Made by a program: the position numbers and the translations under genes
Notes under the pieces: model-generated
Told to the model about the DNA's origin: nothing
The model's input: the letters and a program-made list of their open reading frames with translations, nothing else
The model's database searches: none
In this document: piece by piece, positions 1 through 11,921 of the stretch
Layout: each line of letters begins with the position of its first letter
Numbering within the stretch: the stretch's first letter is position 1
Assembly (NCBI RefSeq): GCF_958298935.1
Contig: NC_084930.1
Location: forward strand, 21,426,001-21,490,000
Source: Phragmites australis
Lineage: Eukaryota; Streptophyta; Magnoliopsida; Poales; Poaceae
Reading direction: 5' to 3'
Length of the DNA: 64,000 bases

Positions 1-910
1 TGAGTGCCCCTTTGTATGGACCTGTGTGGTCATGCAAGTTGTATAGTCCTAAAGTCTTGTGGGTTCAGGACTACCCCTGCAGGGTGCAAAAATAATTCAA
101 ATTATCATGCTCTTGGTCATGAGCTTACTTCTATCCATCCGCATCGGTCATAGAGTTATTAGTCTTGGGATGATATGGTGGGTATGTCAAGATGGTCTCT
201 TCACACATATGTTTACTATGGTTACTGTTACCGGTATATTCATGTGGTTAGTTCTAGAATAGAGTGATATCAATTTTGGTATGAGATAGTTGCTCACATG
301 TTTATGTCAATTTGCTTTCACATATGATTTTTACTAAACCATGTGGCTCTGTTCTTGATAACATCCAAATACATGATCCTTGGAGTCGGGCTATTTTTAT
401 AAGTGCCCATTATGGATTAAGTCTTGCGAGTACCTTTATACTCATGCTACTCTTTCAGGTGCTACCGGCAAGGAGGAGTTGGTTTTTGGCTACTTCACGC
501 CTGCCGAGGGTGGTGGCGGTTGAGTAGGCAACTACTCTGAGGTCGTACTTTTTGTGATGGAGCCTAAGGGCATATGGCTCCATCCTCCTTTTGTTGTATA
601 GTTTTTAGTCTTTCGCTGTGTAGTTTTTTTGTTAGTTAGGAGTTGAGTCGGTTTTTGTCTCCTCCTAGCTCTCTTTTACTATAAATTGTAATAACTTGTT
701 TATACTTAAGAACTTGTAATTTAATGTTAATTACTCACTCTTTATTAAGCTGTGTTGTGATGTTAAATGTTGGAAAGGCATGTGTTCCGATTTTGGGCAC
801 AAAACACGTGTCGGGACTACCGGAGAAGTATTCTGATTAATCATTGATGTCATGATTAGGTAAATGATCGACTTAATGATTAATTACAATACTGTTTGGA
901 TGGTTCCTTA
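1..910. repeat. TE-derived sequence, possibly part of a Gypsy LTR
   Basis: No gene is recognisable; the short open frames here look accidental. The sequence interrupts the 3' LTR of the Copia element that begins at 911, so it is foreign to it. Its right edge on the minus strand reads TGTAAGGAACCATCC, which has the TG start expected of an LTR. That makes a minus-oriented Gypsy LTR cut by the window edge a reasonable guess. The second copy, needed for proof, lies outside the window. Confidence 0.35.
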
Positions 911-1036
911 CAATCACCGTGCGTCAAATTCTCACTTGATCGAATTACACATGTCCATACTTCATAAAACTCATTAGTTCTTTAATTGTTTTGTCATTAT
1001 CACCAAAACTCACTTATGGGCCTAGATGCACTTTCA
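911..1036 (-). repeat. 3' LTR remnant of Copia 1
   Basis: It matches the end of the other LTR at about 16395-16521: both carry the run from AAATTCTCACTTGATCGAAT to the terminal TAGATGCACTTTCA on the plus strand. Only about 125 bp of a 1251-bp LTR remains. The minus-strand start is TGAAAGTGCATC. Confidence 0.75.
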
Positions 1037-1050
1037 ATCTCCCTCTTTTT
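1037..1050 (-). other. Polypurine tract of Copia 1
   Basis: The minus strand reads AAAAAGAGGGAGAT directly before the LTR start TGAAAG. That is the position of the plus-strand DNA primer of an LTR retrotransposon and fixes the element's orientation. Confidence 0.65.
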
Positions 1051-1730
1051 AGTGATTGATGACAACCCAATTAAATCTTACAAAAGATGTATATAATTAA
1101 AGCTTTTGAATCCTTATGATATATAGAGCCCCCCCTAAAAAATGTGCATTTTAATGAACTTCAAAAAATTTCGAAATGACAATTGCACAATTTTAGGGTA
1201 ATGTGGAGACTCCCCTTATATCATAGCATCCGTGAGGTGCAAAAATAGCAGGTTTGTAAGATCATGAATAAATATGATGCACATGACATGATAAGCACAT
1301 CAATAACCTAGATTTCTGTCCAAGTGCAAACCCTCTGTAGAAATGTGTGGACACTTGCAAAAATGCGGATTCTCCGGACATTTTTGTGGACTCTCCGCAC
1401 TTGACAGATTCTAAACTAAAAAACGCATTAAGCACAAGAACACATGATCTCACACTAGCATAATTAAATTTAGTACAAACAAGAATTAGTAGTTTAAGCA
1501 CATCACAATCATACAAGTTCATGTCCACCACCACACACAAAAGATAGAAAGAGTTATTACAAAATGAGTACATAAAAGGTAAGCTTTCACTCCTCCTTTG
1601 GTATCAAGCACCAAAAAGGGAGAAAAAGAAAAACTATGAAGATCAGCATCTACTCATCATCATCCTCGTCCTCGTCCTCCTCATCATCATCATCATTGTC
1701 ATCTTCTTGATACTTGCCCTCTTGTTCGTT

Positions 1731-3059
1731 TTATTCTTCCTCTATCTCACCATAGGCAGAGCTAGTACGGCGAGAGTGGGGAGCCGGAGGAGGAACCTCT
1801 TCTTCTTCTTGTTCTTGATTCGCTGCCTCCCACTCGGCAAACGGATCTCCCAAATCAGGCACTTCTCGATGAGGGGAAGTGAGAAGTGCTAAATGCCCTT
1901 TGATTTCTTTTACTTCTCTTCTTAACTCATTTACTTCCGTGGCATTATACTTGCACAAAGTGAAGATTGAGCGAAGCACATTTTTGATGTACCTGCCACG
2001 ACCACGAGAGCCACCACCACAAGATTGTGTAGAGGAGGGTGCATGAGATAGAGGTGGGGCTGCACAAGATGAGCTTGCACCACGAGATAGCCTAGAGGAT
2101 ACCTTCTTTTTCACACGGTAGGACTCGTTAATGTAATCCTTTGGAAAGGAGATCTTTGTAACCTTCTCAATGACATACATGATATACGGAGCATATGGAA
2201 AGCTCTTTCTAGCATCATCCATGGCGTCACAAAGTTCGACCCAAATGAAATCACCAACACTAAAGGGTCTTCCACTGGGTGCCATTATAAGTGGAGCTTA
2301 GTCCCATCTCCCTTCTTTGGATTTATGGTCTGGCGAAACAGAAGATTTAGATAGAGATAATATGCCTTCAAACCATGAGTGGAGCCGTAAGCCATTCTTG
2401 GATCCTCAAAAATTTCACCCCATTCATATTCCTTAATCTTCTTCTCAACAAAAATTGTACCATATTCATGGTCTTGTGATCCAAGAGCAAGAAGACATGA
2501 AAAAGTCATGTAGTCTATGCAATAGTGAATTCTAAGTGTTGTCCAATGAACCTTCTTCTTGCGGGCATTAAAAAAAATGAGGCATGGAATTGAACAATGA
2601 TTTATTCATTCCAATTATACTTGAACCCCATGACATCTTTCATTCCTTTCTCTGTGCAAGCGTCGATGACTTCATCAAAGCTAGGATCATTGGTGTCTTT
2701 CATGTAGTGTATATGGACAATGGGTTTGATCTTGCTTCAGTGGATGACGGATAGATAGAAATCAAAATGAAATTGACACCAAAACTGTCCATCCAAAGAC
2801 TCTTCTCTTGGCCACAAGTAAGGGTTATTTTTCCTCTCTTTCTTGACCACTTGATCCCCTCAAAATTGAGGTCAATATGTGGAGGAGTGTGAGGACACGT
2901 CCTTGGATCAATCCGCTTGCCCAACCGATCTTCATCCCATTCAGCTTGGGTCTTATGACCCTTGGCTTTTCTAGCGGCAACAACAACAGCATTACCACCA
3001 TCACGAGGCTCTTCATTGTGAATACCTTGATTGCTACTTCTTCCATTTCGCTTCACCAC
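1731..3059 (-). pseudogene. Extra 3' ORF region of Copia 1, broken
   Basis: Three open stretches on the element strand (3059-2700, 2509-2285, 2285-1731; 119, 74 and 184 residues) look like pieces of one former protein separated by stops or frame changes. The upstream piece is basic. The last piece begins MAPSGRPFSVGDF, has a serine/arginine/glycine-rich middle and ends in an acidic tail (NQEQEEEEVPPP). They lie between RNase H and the 3' LTR, where Sirevirus-type Copia elements carry an additional or envelope-like ORF. I see no convincing signal peptide or transmembrane anchor, so envelope is only a positional label. It may instead be a plant retroelement accessory protein. Confidence 0.5.
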
Positions 3060-4200
3060 CTACTTTTTGGTGGCAATTTTGACATGACCCCTTATTGTGC
3101 GAGAGCTACTGCCTTCACCTAACTGTTCTCCTGCCCCAAACGTAACAACATCTTCTTATGACTCACCGAGGGGAGGAGGTCCATAATGTTGCGCTTGAGG
3201 ATCATGGTGGCACTTGGTGCGAGTTTGTGTTGCTGGATTCCTTGGATCTGAATGCTCCATCACCACTGAAAGATAAAGAAACCACATAAGCTATGGAAGA
3301 TGTTAGAACAATATTCAAGAATGATATTGGTTTAGACTTTATTCTATAGACTGAAGAGTCTCTGCAAAAATTTGCGAACCCTCCGCAAATGTGCAGAATC
3401 TCCGCAAATATGCGAACTCTTTGCAGATCGCAGACCAAACCCTAAATCATGATTTGGAAAGATTTTGCCAAGGGATGCAAATTCCACTAGAGATATGGAA
3501 TCAAAGACACATAAGGAGGATATCTACCAAAGGAATATCGCTCTAGGGCATTCAATGAAGAGATCGGGCAAAAACTTGTTTTGTACCTGGACAAAGAGAA
3601 GAGATGTGAACTTGAGATTGATTCGCTGAACTTCACGGAGAATCCACACTCGAAGGTCTGGTCTTGATGAAGATGCGGAGTCTTCGAAGATTGGGCCTCC
3701 AAATCACCGGAGATTGAGATTTTAGTGGAAGAACTTGAGAGAGGGTGAGAGAGAGAGAGAGAGGGGTGCTGGTGTAAAAGACTGAATGATTTTTGGGGAG
3801 AGAGAAGTTTTAACCAAATGGGTAGGTTAAAAGAGTAAAAAACTATCAAACTGCTGAGTCTCAGTAGAATTATACGGAGTCTCGACAAATATGCGGACTC
3901 TTCACTAAATTTTGCAGACTATCCGCACTTTGTCCAACAGGAGGGAAAAGATAGATTCGAGATAGATTATGAGGAGGAAATGAGATAGATGTGTTTCGAT
4001 GGACATGAGAGATTATATCACTTGTGATTAGCCAGCAATCAACCAATCAAAACTATAACCACAAGTAACATGACGTGATCAAAGATCAAATGTCCAAATT
4101 TTTATTAAAAACATACAACTCTAAGCCTATCTTTTTAAAAACTACTATCTGAAAAGCTAGAAGTCTACAATGACCAATTATTTGAAATAAGTCAAGCCAC
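3060..4200 (-). other. Copia 1 non-coding spacer with hairpin motifs and a GA run
   Basis: There is no supported gene. The stretch holds two clusters of the element's GCGGA/TCCGC motif (about 3361-3440 and 3851-3930) and a short (GA)n run near 3748-3763. Confidence 0.5.
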
Positions 4201-5892
4201 GTTGCGAGAATATAGGATATTTAGTTCACTTCTCAACTCACAAAATCTTTGCTCGTCTAGTGGCTTGGTGAGGATATCAGCTAGTTGTTTTTCAATTCCC
4301 ACATGGCGAATATCGATATCCCCTTTGGTTGAGTGGTCTCCAAGAAATGGTGTCATATGAGTATATGTTTGGTTCTAGAGTGTTGCACGGGACTGTTGGC
4401 TATTTTTATGGTACTCCTATCGTCACACAAAAGTGGACCTTTGGTCATTTATAGCCATAGTCTCTCAAGGTTTGTTTAATCCAAAGTAGTTGAGCACAAC
4501 AAGCACCCGCTACAACATACTCAGCCTCGACGGTGGATAGGGCTACAGAATTTTGTTTATTTGAGGACCAAGAGACTAAGGACCTACCCAAGAATTGGCA
4601 AGTTCCTGAGGTACTCTTTCTATCCACTTTGCAACTGGCATAATCAAAATCCGAATAGGTAATAAGGTCAAAGGTTGAACCTTTCGGATATTATAAGCCA
4701 AGGTAAGAGGTATGAACCAAATATCTAAGAATTCCCTTAATGGCTATTAAATGACACTCTTTTGGAGCGGCTTGAAATCTTGCACACATGCACACATTAA
4801 GCATTATATCAGGCCTAGATGCACAAGGGTAAACTAAAGATCTAATCATGGAGCGATATATCTTTTGATCCACAATCTTGCCTTCTTCATTGAGATCGAG
4901 ATATCCATTTTCTTTTGTGGGAGTCTTGATTAGCTTGCCATTCTCCATATCAAATTTCTTAAGAATTCCATTTTCTTTTGTGGGAGTCTTGATTAGCTTG
5001 CCATTCTCCATATCAAATTTCTTAAAAATATCTTTGATATACTTGGTTTGACATATGAATATTCCTTCCTCGAGTTGTTTGATTTGAGATCCTAGGAAGA
5101 ACATCAATTCCCCCATCATTGACATCTCAAACCTCTTTGTCATAATCCTACTAAATTCTTCAAAACTTTTTATTAGTAGAACTAAATATAATTTTATCTA
5201 CATATATTTGGCAAACAAATGAATCATTATCAACATTCTTAGTGAAGAGAGTGGAATTGGTTTTGCCTATTTCAAAGCCCTTTTTTATGAGAAAATCCTA
5301 AGGCATTCATACCATGCTCTAGGTGCTTGCTTAAGCCCATAGAGTGCCATATGGAGTTTGTATACATTGTTAGGATACTTGGGATCTTCAAATCCGAGTG
5401 GTTGCTCCACATACAACAATTTGGAGATTGGCTCATTTAGAATAGCGCTATTCGCATCTATTTGGCATAGCTTGAAATCATGGTGAGTAGCGTAGGAAAG
5501 TAATATACGAATTGACTCAAGCCTAGCTATGGGAGCATAAGTCTCACTAAAATCCAACTTTCTATTTGTGTGAAGCCTTGAGCAACCAACCCCGTTGTTA
5601 TCTTGCTTGTTGCGGAAGACCCACTTGGTTCCTATAACATCTTAGGTTTTTCCACTAGGGACCATAGTTCATTTCTTTTGAAGTTGTTTAAATCTTCTTG
5701 CATGGCCATCACCCAATTCAGATCTTCAAGTGCTTCTTGTACCTTCAAAGGTTCTAAAGAAGAAACAAAGGAGTAATATTCACAAAAATTTGTAATTCTT
5801 AAACGAGTAGTTACCCCCTTTTGTATATCACCAAGAATGTTGTTAACAAGGTGATCTCTTTGGATTCTTTGGTGAACTCTTGGATGTGGCAC
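4200..5892 (-). pseudogene. Copia 1 reverse transcriptase and RNase H, broken
   Basis: This is the RVT_2-type reverse transcriptase followed by Copia RNase H. The order is an RT N-terminal piece (5892-5632, ending near WSLVEKPKML), RT core (5557-5285, with YAPIARLESIR and YGLKQAPRAWYE), RT C-terminal part and linker (5143-4691), and RNase H (4627-4445, with TVEAEYVVAGAC and WIKQTLRDYGYK). A decayed tail reaches about 4200, where ADILTKPLDEQRF can still be read. The catalytic YVDD box near 5195 reads IYVDKIIF, so the second aspartate is lost. With several stops between the pieces this cannot be active. It also contains a 63-bp tandem duplication (see 4905-5030). Confidence 0.88.
4905..5030 (-). 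repeat. 63-bp in-frame tandem duplication in Copia 1 RT
   Basis: Two adjacent 63-bp units begin CCATTTTCTTTTGTGGGAG at 4905 and 4968 on the plus strand. By eye they are identical except for a few bases at the end of the unit. On the coding strand this repeats KKFDMENGKLIKTPTKENG and keeps the frame. Confidence 0.88.
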
Positions 5893-7001
5893 TTGAGACT
5901 AAGCTTGAATGTCTGCCTCTTCATCATCAAAGAAGTTGGTGGAGTCATCATGAACTTGATCTTGACCTCGATCTTGTACATTTACATTTATCTTTCCACC
6001 CTTTTGACAATGTGCGGACTCTCCGCACATTTTTACGGATTCTCCATAGATTTGTTCGGAGTCTCCACATATTCTTACGCAACCTCTGAACTTTGCCACG
6101 GCTGAGGATATTTCACAATTTTCTTCAGCCACTTTTTGATCTTGATCTTCCTTGGGCCTTACTTCACCAATGGCCAGCTTCTTGATTGCTTCATAAGGAG
6201 GTTCTTCGTTACCTACAATATTTAGATCAACTTGCTCCACTTGAGAGCCATTAGTTTTATCAAATGTCACATCACGTGCGATTTCAACACAACTAGTGGT
6301 TTTGTTGAAAGCACGGTATGCATAGGCATTTGATCCACATCCAAGCAAGAAGCCTTCATCAACCTTTGGTGCAAATTTAGAATTTTTAGGTTTCTTGTTT
6401 AGAATAAATCACTTATTACCAAAAACACTAAGGTAAGATACATTTGGCTTGTTACCGGCTAGAAGCTCGTAGGCGATCTTCTTCAAGATCTTGTGGAGGC
6501 ATAACCGTATGATGGCATGGTATGCGGTGTTGATGGCCTCCGTCCAAAATTGATTCGATATCTTGTACTCATCAAGCATGGTTCTTGCCAACTCTATAAG
6601 AGTCATATTCTTCCTCTCGATAACCCTATTTTGTTGAGGGGAGTAGGGTGCCGAGAATTCATGCTTGATTCCTTCTTTGTCAAGAAACTCTTCAAGTTGT
6701 GTATTCTTGAATTCACTTTCATTATCGCTTCTCACCCTTTTGATCTTCACATCAAATTTATTTTGGGCTCTTCTCACAAATTTCTTGAATATAACTTGTG
6801 TTTCACTCTTATCATGCAAAAAGAACACCCAAGTGAAACGAGAAAAATCATCAACAACAACTAAGTCATAATTGTTACCACCAATGCTTATGTAGGCAAT
6901 TGGTCCAAATAAATCCATGTGAAGAAGTTTTGATGGCCTTGTGGTCATTATCACATTCTTGGCAGGGTAAGGAGCTCTAACTTGTTTTCTCACTTGACAT
7001 G
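5893..7001 (-). pseudogene. Copia 1 integrase core and linker, broken
   Basis: The integrase core is open from 6993 to 6409 (194 residues). It shows the three acidic positions of the D,D-35-E site: LLHMDLFGP, VRSDNESEF and the glutamate of NRVIERKN. The upstream zinc-binding (HHCC) region is cut by the nested element at 7007; its last part, SACQVRKQVRAP, is here and its first part is beyond 12523. A 149-residue open stretch (6348-5899) encodes the linker between integrase and RT. That linker contains GCGGA/TCCGC dyad motifs translated as repeated C-G-E/D-S peptides. Stops separate it from the flanking pieces. Confidence 0.87.
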
Positions 7002-7006
7002 CACTA

Positions 7007-7252
7007 TGTTATGATTATTTCCCGCTACAGTACTGAAGAGGTTTATTCCAGGCAAATAGAGAGAAGAGTGGAGAAGGGTGAAATCAACCCCTACCCTTAA
7101 CCCCTTGGGTCCTTTATATAGGTGAGGGGGAGAGGTGAAACTTTCTCTCCAATTCTTGGTGGGGTACAAATATTATAATGAGGCCCTTGGGCCTTTACAT
7201 GAGTTGCTTTTCTACGTGGGCTTCTTTGCCAGCCTGGGCCTTTCCCCCAATA
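7007..7252 (-). repeat. 3' LTR of the nested LARD-like element
   Basis: 246 bp. Shared stretches with 12300-12518 include GAAGAGGTTTATTCCAGGCA versus GAAGAGGTTCATTCCAGGCA, plus the run through the CCCCAA end. The minus strand carries a TATA box. Confidence 0.8.
7112..7120 (-). promoter_or_regulatory. TATA box in the nested element's LTR
   Basis: The minus strand reads CACCTATATAAAGGACCC, a clear TATATAAAG box in the sense direction of the element and about 140 bp inside the LTR. The other LTR has lost it. Confidence 0.6.
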
Positions 7253-7699
7253 GTAGACCCTCAGCTGCAAGTATTGATGGGATAATAGAGCAAACAACTA
7301 TAATTAGGAAAGGGCCTAGGTTTATTTCCAACATGTACGCCTCGCTAAAAACTCCATCCCAAAAACTCAGTGGGAGAAAAGGGTATCGAGAAAAGAGAGC
7401 ATACATGTCGCATGTTCTTTCTTTACATAATTGCTAAAGCTAGATACTCTTATAACTACGCTTTGCGAAGACCAAAGTCAAAGGTAGATCTCCGACCTCG
7501 ACGAAGGAGGTCTTAGAGAAGGTTGTCTACGAGGCTTCGGTAGGTGTGACATCGATGTAACCGATGAAGCGGAGCTCGATGACTGCTGTCGTGGCATGGA
7601 GGTTGAAGGCTACTGTCGTGGCTCACCAAAGTTAATGATGTTCACGCTACTCCGCTCACGTGCTCCGGCCAAACTTTTGGGACCTAAGATGAGACTGTA

Positions 7700-8960
7700 A
7701 CCCGGGTACCCCCGTAGCCCTCTTGACCAGTGTTTGTCAGTGATGAAGGATGCCACATGGTCGACATAGTCGAAGTCAGCATATTCGTCATCACCAAAGC
7801 CTCTCAGGTTGACGTAGTTAAAGTCGGTGGAGGCGTAGGCATCGTAGCCGAAGTTCCTCTGTTCAACATATTCAAATTCGATGGAGGCGAAGTTGACATG
7901 GTCGTAGCCCATGTAGCCATCATAGCCGATGCGACCGAAGCCTCTCTAGTCGATGTAGTTGAAGTCGACGTGGCCGAAGCCCCTCTAGCTGATGTAGTCG
8001 ATGCAGCTAAAGCCTCTCTGGTTGACGCAGTTAGAGTCGATGAAGGCATAGGGGTCGTGGCTGAAGCTCCCCTGATCGACGTAGTCGAATTTGATGAAGA
8101 CGAAGTCGACATGGCTGAAGCCCCTTTGGCCGATGTAGTCGGAGCCAACAGGAGGCGAATACAACTCGTTAGAGTCGATGTTGAAGTTGAAGATGATGAC
8201 GACCTCGTCTGGATTGTCGTCGAAGGTGAAGGAGACAATGACCCTCTCTTGGTCGATGCTGAAGGTGAAGCTAAAGGTGAGGAACGACTCCGTATGAGTT
8301 GATATGCCAGTGCTGAAGTTGACGATGATTCTATCCTAAGTCGATGTCGAAGGTGCCAACATAGTCAAAGAATGTGGAGCCATCTGACGAAGCCCCTCCA
8401 TCATCATTGAAGTTGATGAGGGTGGAGCCGTCTGTCGAAGCCCGTCCATCGATATTCGTAGTTGATGGAAGCGTAGTCGATGCAGCTGAAGACTCTCTAG
8501 TCGATGTAGTCGAAGTCGACGGAGGCATAGGCGTCGTGGCCGAAGCTCTCCTGGTCAACATAGTCGAATTTGACGAAGGTGAAGTTGACGTGGTAGAAGC
8601 CCCTCTAGCCAACGTAGTTAGAGCTAACGGGAAGCGAATACGACTCGTTTGAGTTGATGTCAAAGTTGATGAAGGCGTAGTCGTTGCGGCCATAACCATC
8701 GACTAAAGCCCCCATGGTCGATGTAGTTGAAGTCGATGAAGGCATAGTCGTTGTGGCCGTAGTCATCAGCTGAAGCCCCCCTGGTCGTGGCCGAAGGCCC
8801 CTCTAGTTGTCGACATGCCCAAAGTGGACGTGGCCGAAGGCCCCTCTAGTTGAAGTAGACGGGGGTGAAGCAGTCGAAGCTGAAGGTGAGGCCGACTCAC
8901 TCTAGGTCGATGCCGATGCTGAAGGTGACGAAGAGTCGATGTTGAAGGTGCCAACTGTCG
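7700..8960. repeat. GTCGA/GTAGTCGAAG-type degenerate minisatellite
   Basis: The stretch is dominated by variants of GTAGTCGAAGTCGA and GAAGCCCCTCTAG. It stays open for long distances on both strands (190 residues plus, 144 minus), which follows from the repeat composition. A longer unit of roughly 480 bp is visible: the block around 8050-8190 recurs around 8529-8660, ending in similar AGGCGAATACAACTCGTT and AAGCGAATACGACTCGTT strings. The translations are simple V/D/E/A or S/T/A-rich repeats. Confidence 0.75.
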
Positions 8961-9296
8961 ATGAAGGTGGTCGGCAATGCACCAAGTATGAAAGGATCTT
9001 CAGCTTCTCGGAACACAAAGGGTCGTGTCTTCAAGACTTGATGTCTGAGGTCCGAGTAGAGCATTGCCTTTACCTGAAGCTGAGCAGTATCTCAATCCTC
9101 TTTGTTGGGTCTTCTCCCGCCTTTTAAGTCATTGGTGCGCTGTCTTTACCTAAGGACCACCGGCACTTCAACTTCCTATCTGTAGGACAATGGGTGCTCC
9201 GCACCCTTTTCTAGAGATGGAATACACATTATAATCGATGTATGTTCAGTATGTGAACATGAAGAATAAATACTTAAATGCATTAATGTAATCCAA

Positions 9297-9795
9297 AGGT
9301 CTCTTTTGCCTTCGGTGTGGTGGTAGGCACTTTTAGCCCCCGTCTTTTGCTTTAAGTCAAGAGGTGCGCTACCTTTGTTTAAGGTCAATCAACACTTCGG
9401 CTTTTTGTTCCCTAAGGTCTCTTTTGCCTTCAGTGCGGGGGCACACACTCTTAACCATCGTCTTTTGTTTAAAGTCAAGAGATGTGTTGCCTTTTAAGGT
9501 CAAGCAGCACTTCGGCTTTTTATTCTTGAAGGTCTCTTTTGCCTTTGATGCGGGGGCAGGAACTCTTAGCCCCCCTCTTTTGTTTTAAGGTGAAGTAGCA
9601 CTTCAGTTTTTTGTTCCCGATTGTCTCTTTTGCCTTCGGTGTTGGGGCAGGCACTCTTAGCCCCCGTATTTTGTTTTAAGTTGAGAGGTGTGCTGCCTTT
9701 GTTTTAAGGCCAAGCAACACTTCAACTTTTTGTTCCCGAATGTCTCTTTTGCCTTCAGCATGGGGGTAGACACCCTTAGCCCCCATCTTTTATGC
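9297..9795. repeat. Tandem array of a roughly 118-bp unit
   Basis: Units begin with GTCTCTTTTGCCTT near 9299, 9418, 9532, 9623 and 9742. Each then carries CGGGGGCAGGCACTCTTAGC, a TTTTAAGTCAAGAGGTG segment and CACTTCGGCTTTTTGTTCC. Four units are near full length, one is about 90 bp, and a half unit lies upstream at about 9120-9180. It is a plain tandem repeat inside the LARD-like element, not CRISPR: the whole unit repeats and there are no unique spacers. Confidence 0.8.
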
Positions 9796-11570
9796 ATGTG
9801 TTAAATAGATACACGAAAAGTACAATCAAAGAGTAAATGCTTTGACATAATGATAAATATAGCAGTGAAGGATAAAACCTTCGGTATATGAGGGATAAGC
9901 CACATCCTACGAAGATTAAAAATTCAAGTATATATGAGCAATAAGAGCTTTCTCATGCGAAGGCTTAAACCTATGTATGATGAATAAATATTTCCTCGCA
10001 CGGAGGGTGAGGCACCTGTATACACAAAGAAGAGGTGCTTTGATGCATGTAAATAATGCAAGCACCATAAAGATTAGCACCTCAACAACTATGTGAAGAT
10101 TAAAACCTGTGTATGGGGAATCAATATTCCCTTGAGCAAAGGGTAAGAATCTGCATATGAGTAAAACAAACGCTTCGATGCATTTATGTAATAAGTGTAC
10201 ATAAGATAATGCTTTGGCATTCATGTGAAGAATATGTACTTTGGCGCACATGTAACTAGAGCGTGTGAAAAATAAAAGCTTCACCATACAAGTGAAGGGT
10301 AAACATTTTGATGCATATGTAATGCCAGCGCATAAAGAACACTTGCTTCACACGCACGGTGGTAAGAATATCTACTTCGATCCACATGAGTAATGCAAGC
10401 GTAAAGAAAATGATACTTCTCCTATTGTGGAAGGGATAAACGCTTCAATGCATATGTTATGCGAGCATTCGAAAAATTAAACATACGCGAAGAACAGATA
10501 TCTGATGCACTTATGCAAAACGTGCGAAGCATCTGCATTCCTGAGTGATGATGCTATGTACATATGAAAAGTATGCGCTTCATCACAAATGACTAACAAA
10601 AATATTCACGCATTCGAAGCGTATATATGCGTGAAGTATGCCTTCATGCAAATGCACAAAAAAATAAATACTTCGGCATGTAAACACGATGCATTATGCT
10701 TAAACGCTTTGGTGAATGGCGTGGTTTATGTATGCAGAGATGTATGCATAAACTCTTCGGCATTCATGCGAGGGATAAGAACTTTGGTACTCCTGGAGAT
10801 ACTCTTCGTCATATAGAAAATAAAACACATAGGAAGAGTAGATGCTTCGCCACATTGAAGCATGAAAACTCCCTTATACAAGGAATAAAGACCTGCGTGA
10901 AAAGAACAAACTCTTAAGCAAAGGGTAAGAACCCTATATGAGGGGTCAAAGCTTGGAAGTGAGGAATGAGGTCCCTCAAGCGAAGGGTAGAAACCTACAC
11001 ATCAATGCAATCCATGACAATGATGGCTTCAGCGTGTATGCAATTTTCGCAAGTGAAAAATACCGCTTCAGGAACGAGCGAAGCGTAAGTGGTTCGGTAT
11101 ATTCATGGTAAAAAATGCGAAGAGTAAATGCTTCAATGAAGAATTAAATTCATTCATGATATGAAAACGCCTGGATGCAAAAAGGAGTTCTCAACGTAAA
11201 TAGTGAGCAAAGCGAGTAATTTGACAAGCAGGAATGCAAACGAGCGAAGATACACCATGTTATATGAATGCAATGCACACACAATTCAGGCCCATAAAAA
11301 TTTAGCGCTTCAATGCGTGAATGACATGCATGCGTATGCACAGAAGTGCTTCCACGGTTCATATAGTGTTTGCACGCGAATCGTTCCTACAAACATAATG
11401 CACGCATGCGAAAAATAAATGCGCATGAAGCTGGATAGCGCCCAACTGAGAAAGTGGAGCTGGCTGTGCCCCATGCGTAGGTTACCACATGCAGGGTTTG
11501 CACAGCAAAAACAGTTCAAATTGCCACATGCGAGCGAACGATGACGCCCCCTGGCCAATTATATAGCAGC
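9796..11570. other. AT-rich non-coding interior with short dispersed repeats
   Basis: There is no gene. The recurring short strings are variants of GATGCATATGTAATGC, GAAGCGTAAG, ATGCTTCG and AAGGGTAAGAAC. They are irregularly spaced and look like a decayed tandem array belonging to the nested element. Confidence 0.5.
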
Positions 11571-11921
11571 TGAGCAGCCATCTTTATAGAAAATCAAGAC
11601 CGCTAATCATGCAGATGGCTTTTTATATTATCTGATTGACAGGTAAATAACTCACATGAATGAGCTAATAACAGCATAAACAATCATACGGGCAAGTCTA
11701 CTCGTGCAGGCGCATTCTTGCCTAGCTAGCTCGGCTAAACTAGCCATTATAACAAGCACATAACACGATTAAATTAGCTTCTGAGCTGCCCAACACCTAA
11801 GGGTCAACGCGTGAGATCAAAATACGAAGACACTAATTCCCGGCACAAAGTGCCGTGCAGGCACATTGACATGCATTGAAGATAAGTTAGTAAAATAATA
11901 CTCGCATTGCAAGACATAGAA

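Noticed and set aside
7730..8302. 190-residue plus-strand frame
   Set aside because: It is a translation of the GTCGA minisatellite. An equally long frame exists on the other strand, and there is no domain or start context.
9297..9795. Regular repeats considered as a CRISPR-like array
   Set aside because: The whole 118-bp unit is repeated with no unique spacers, and the context is a plant retroelement.
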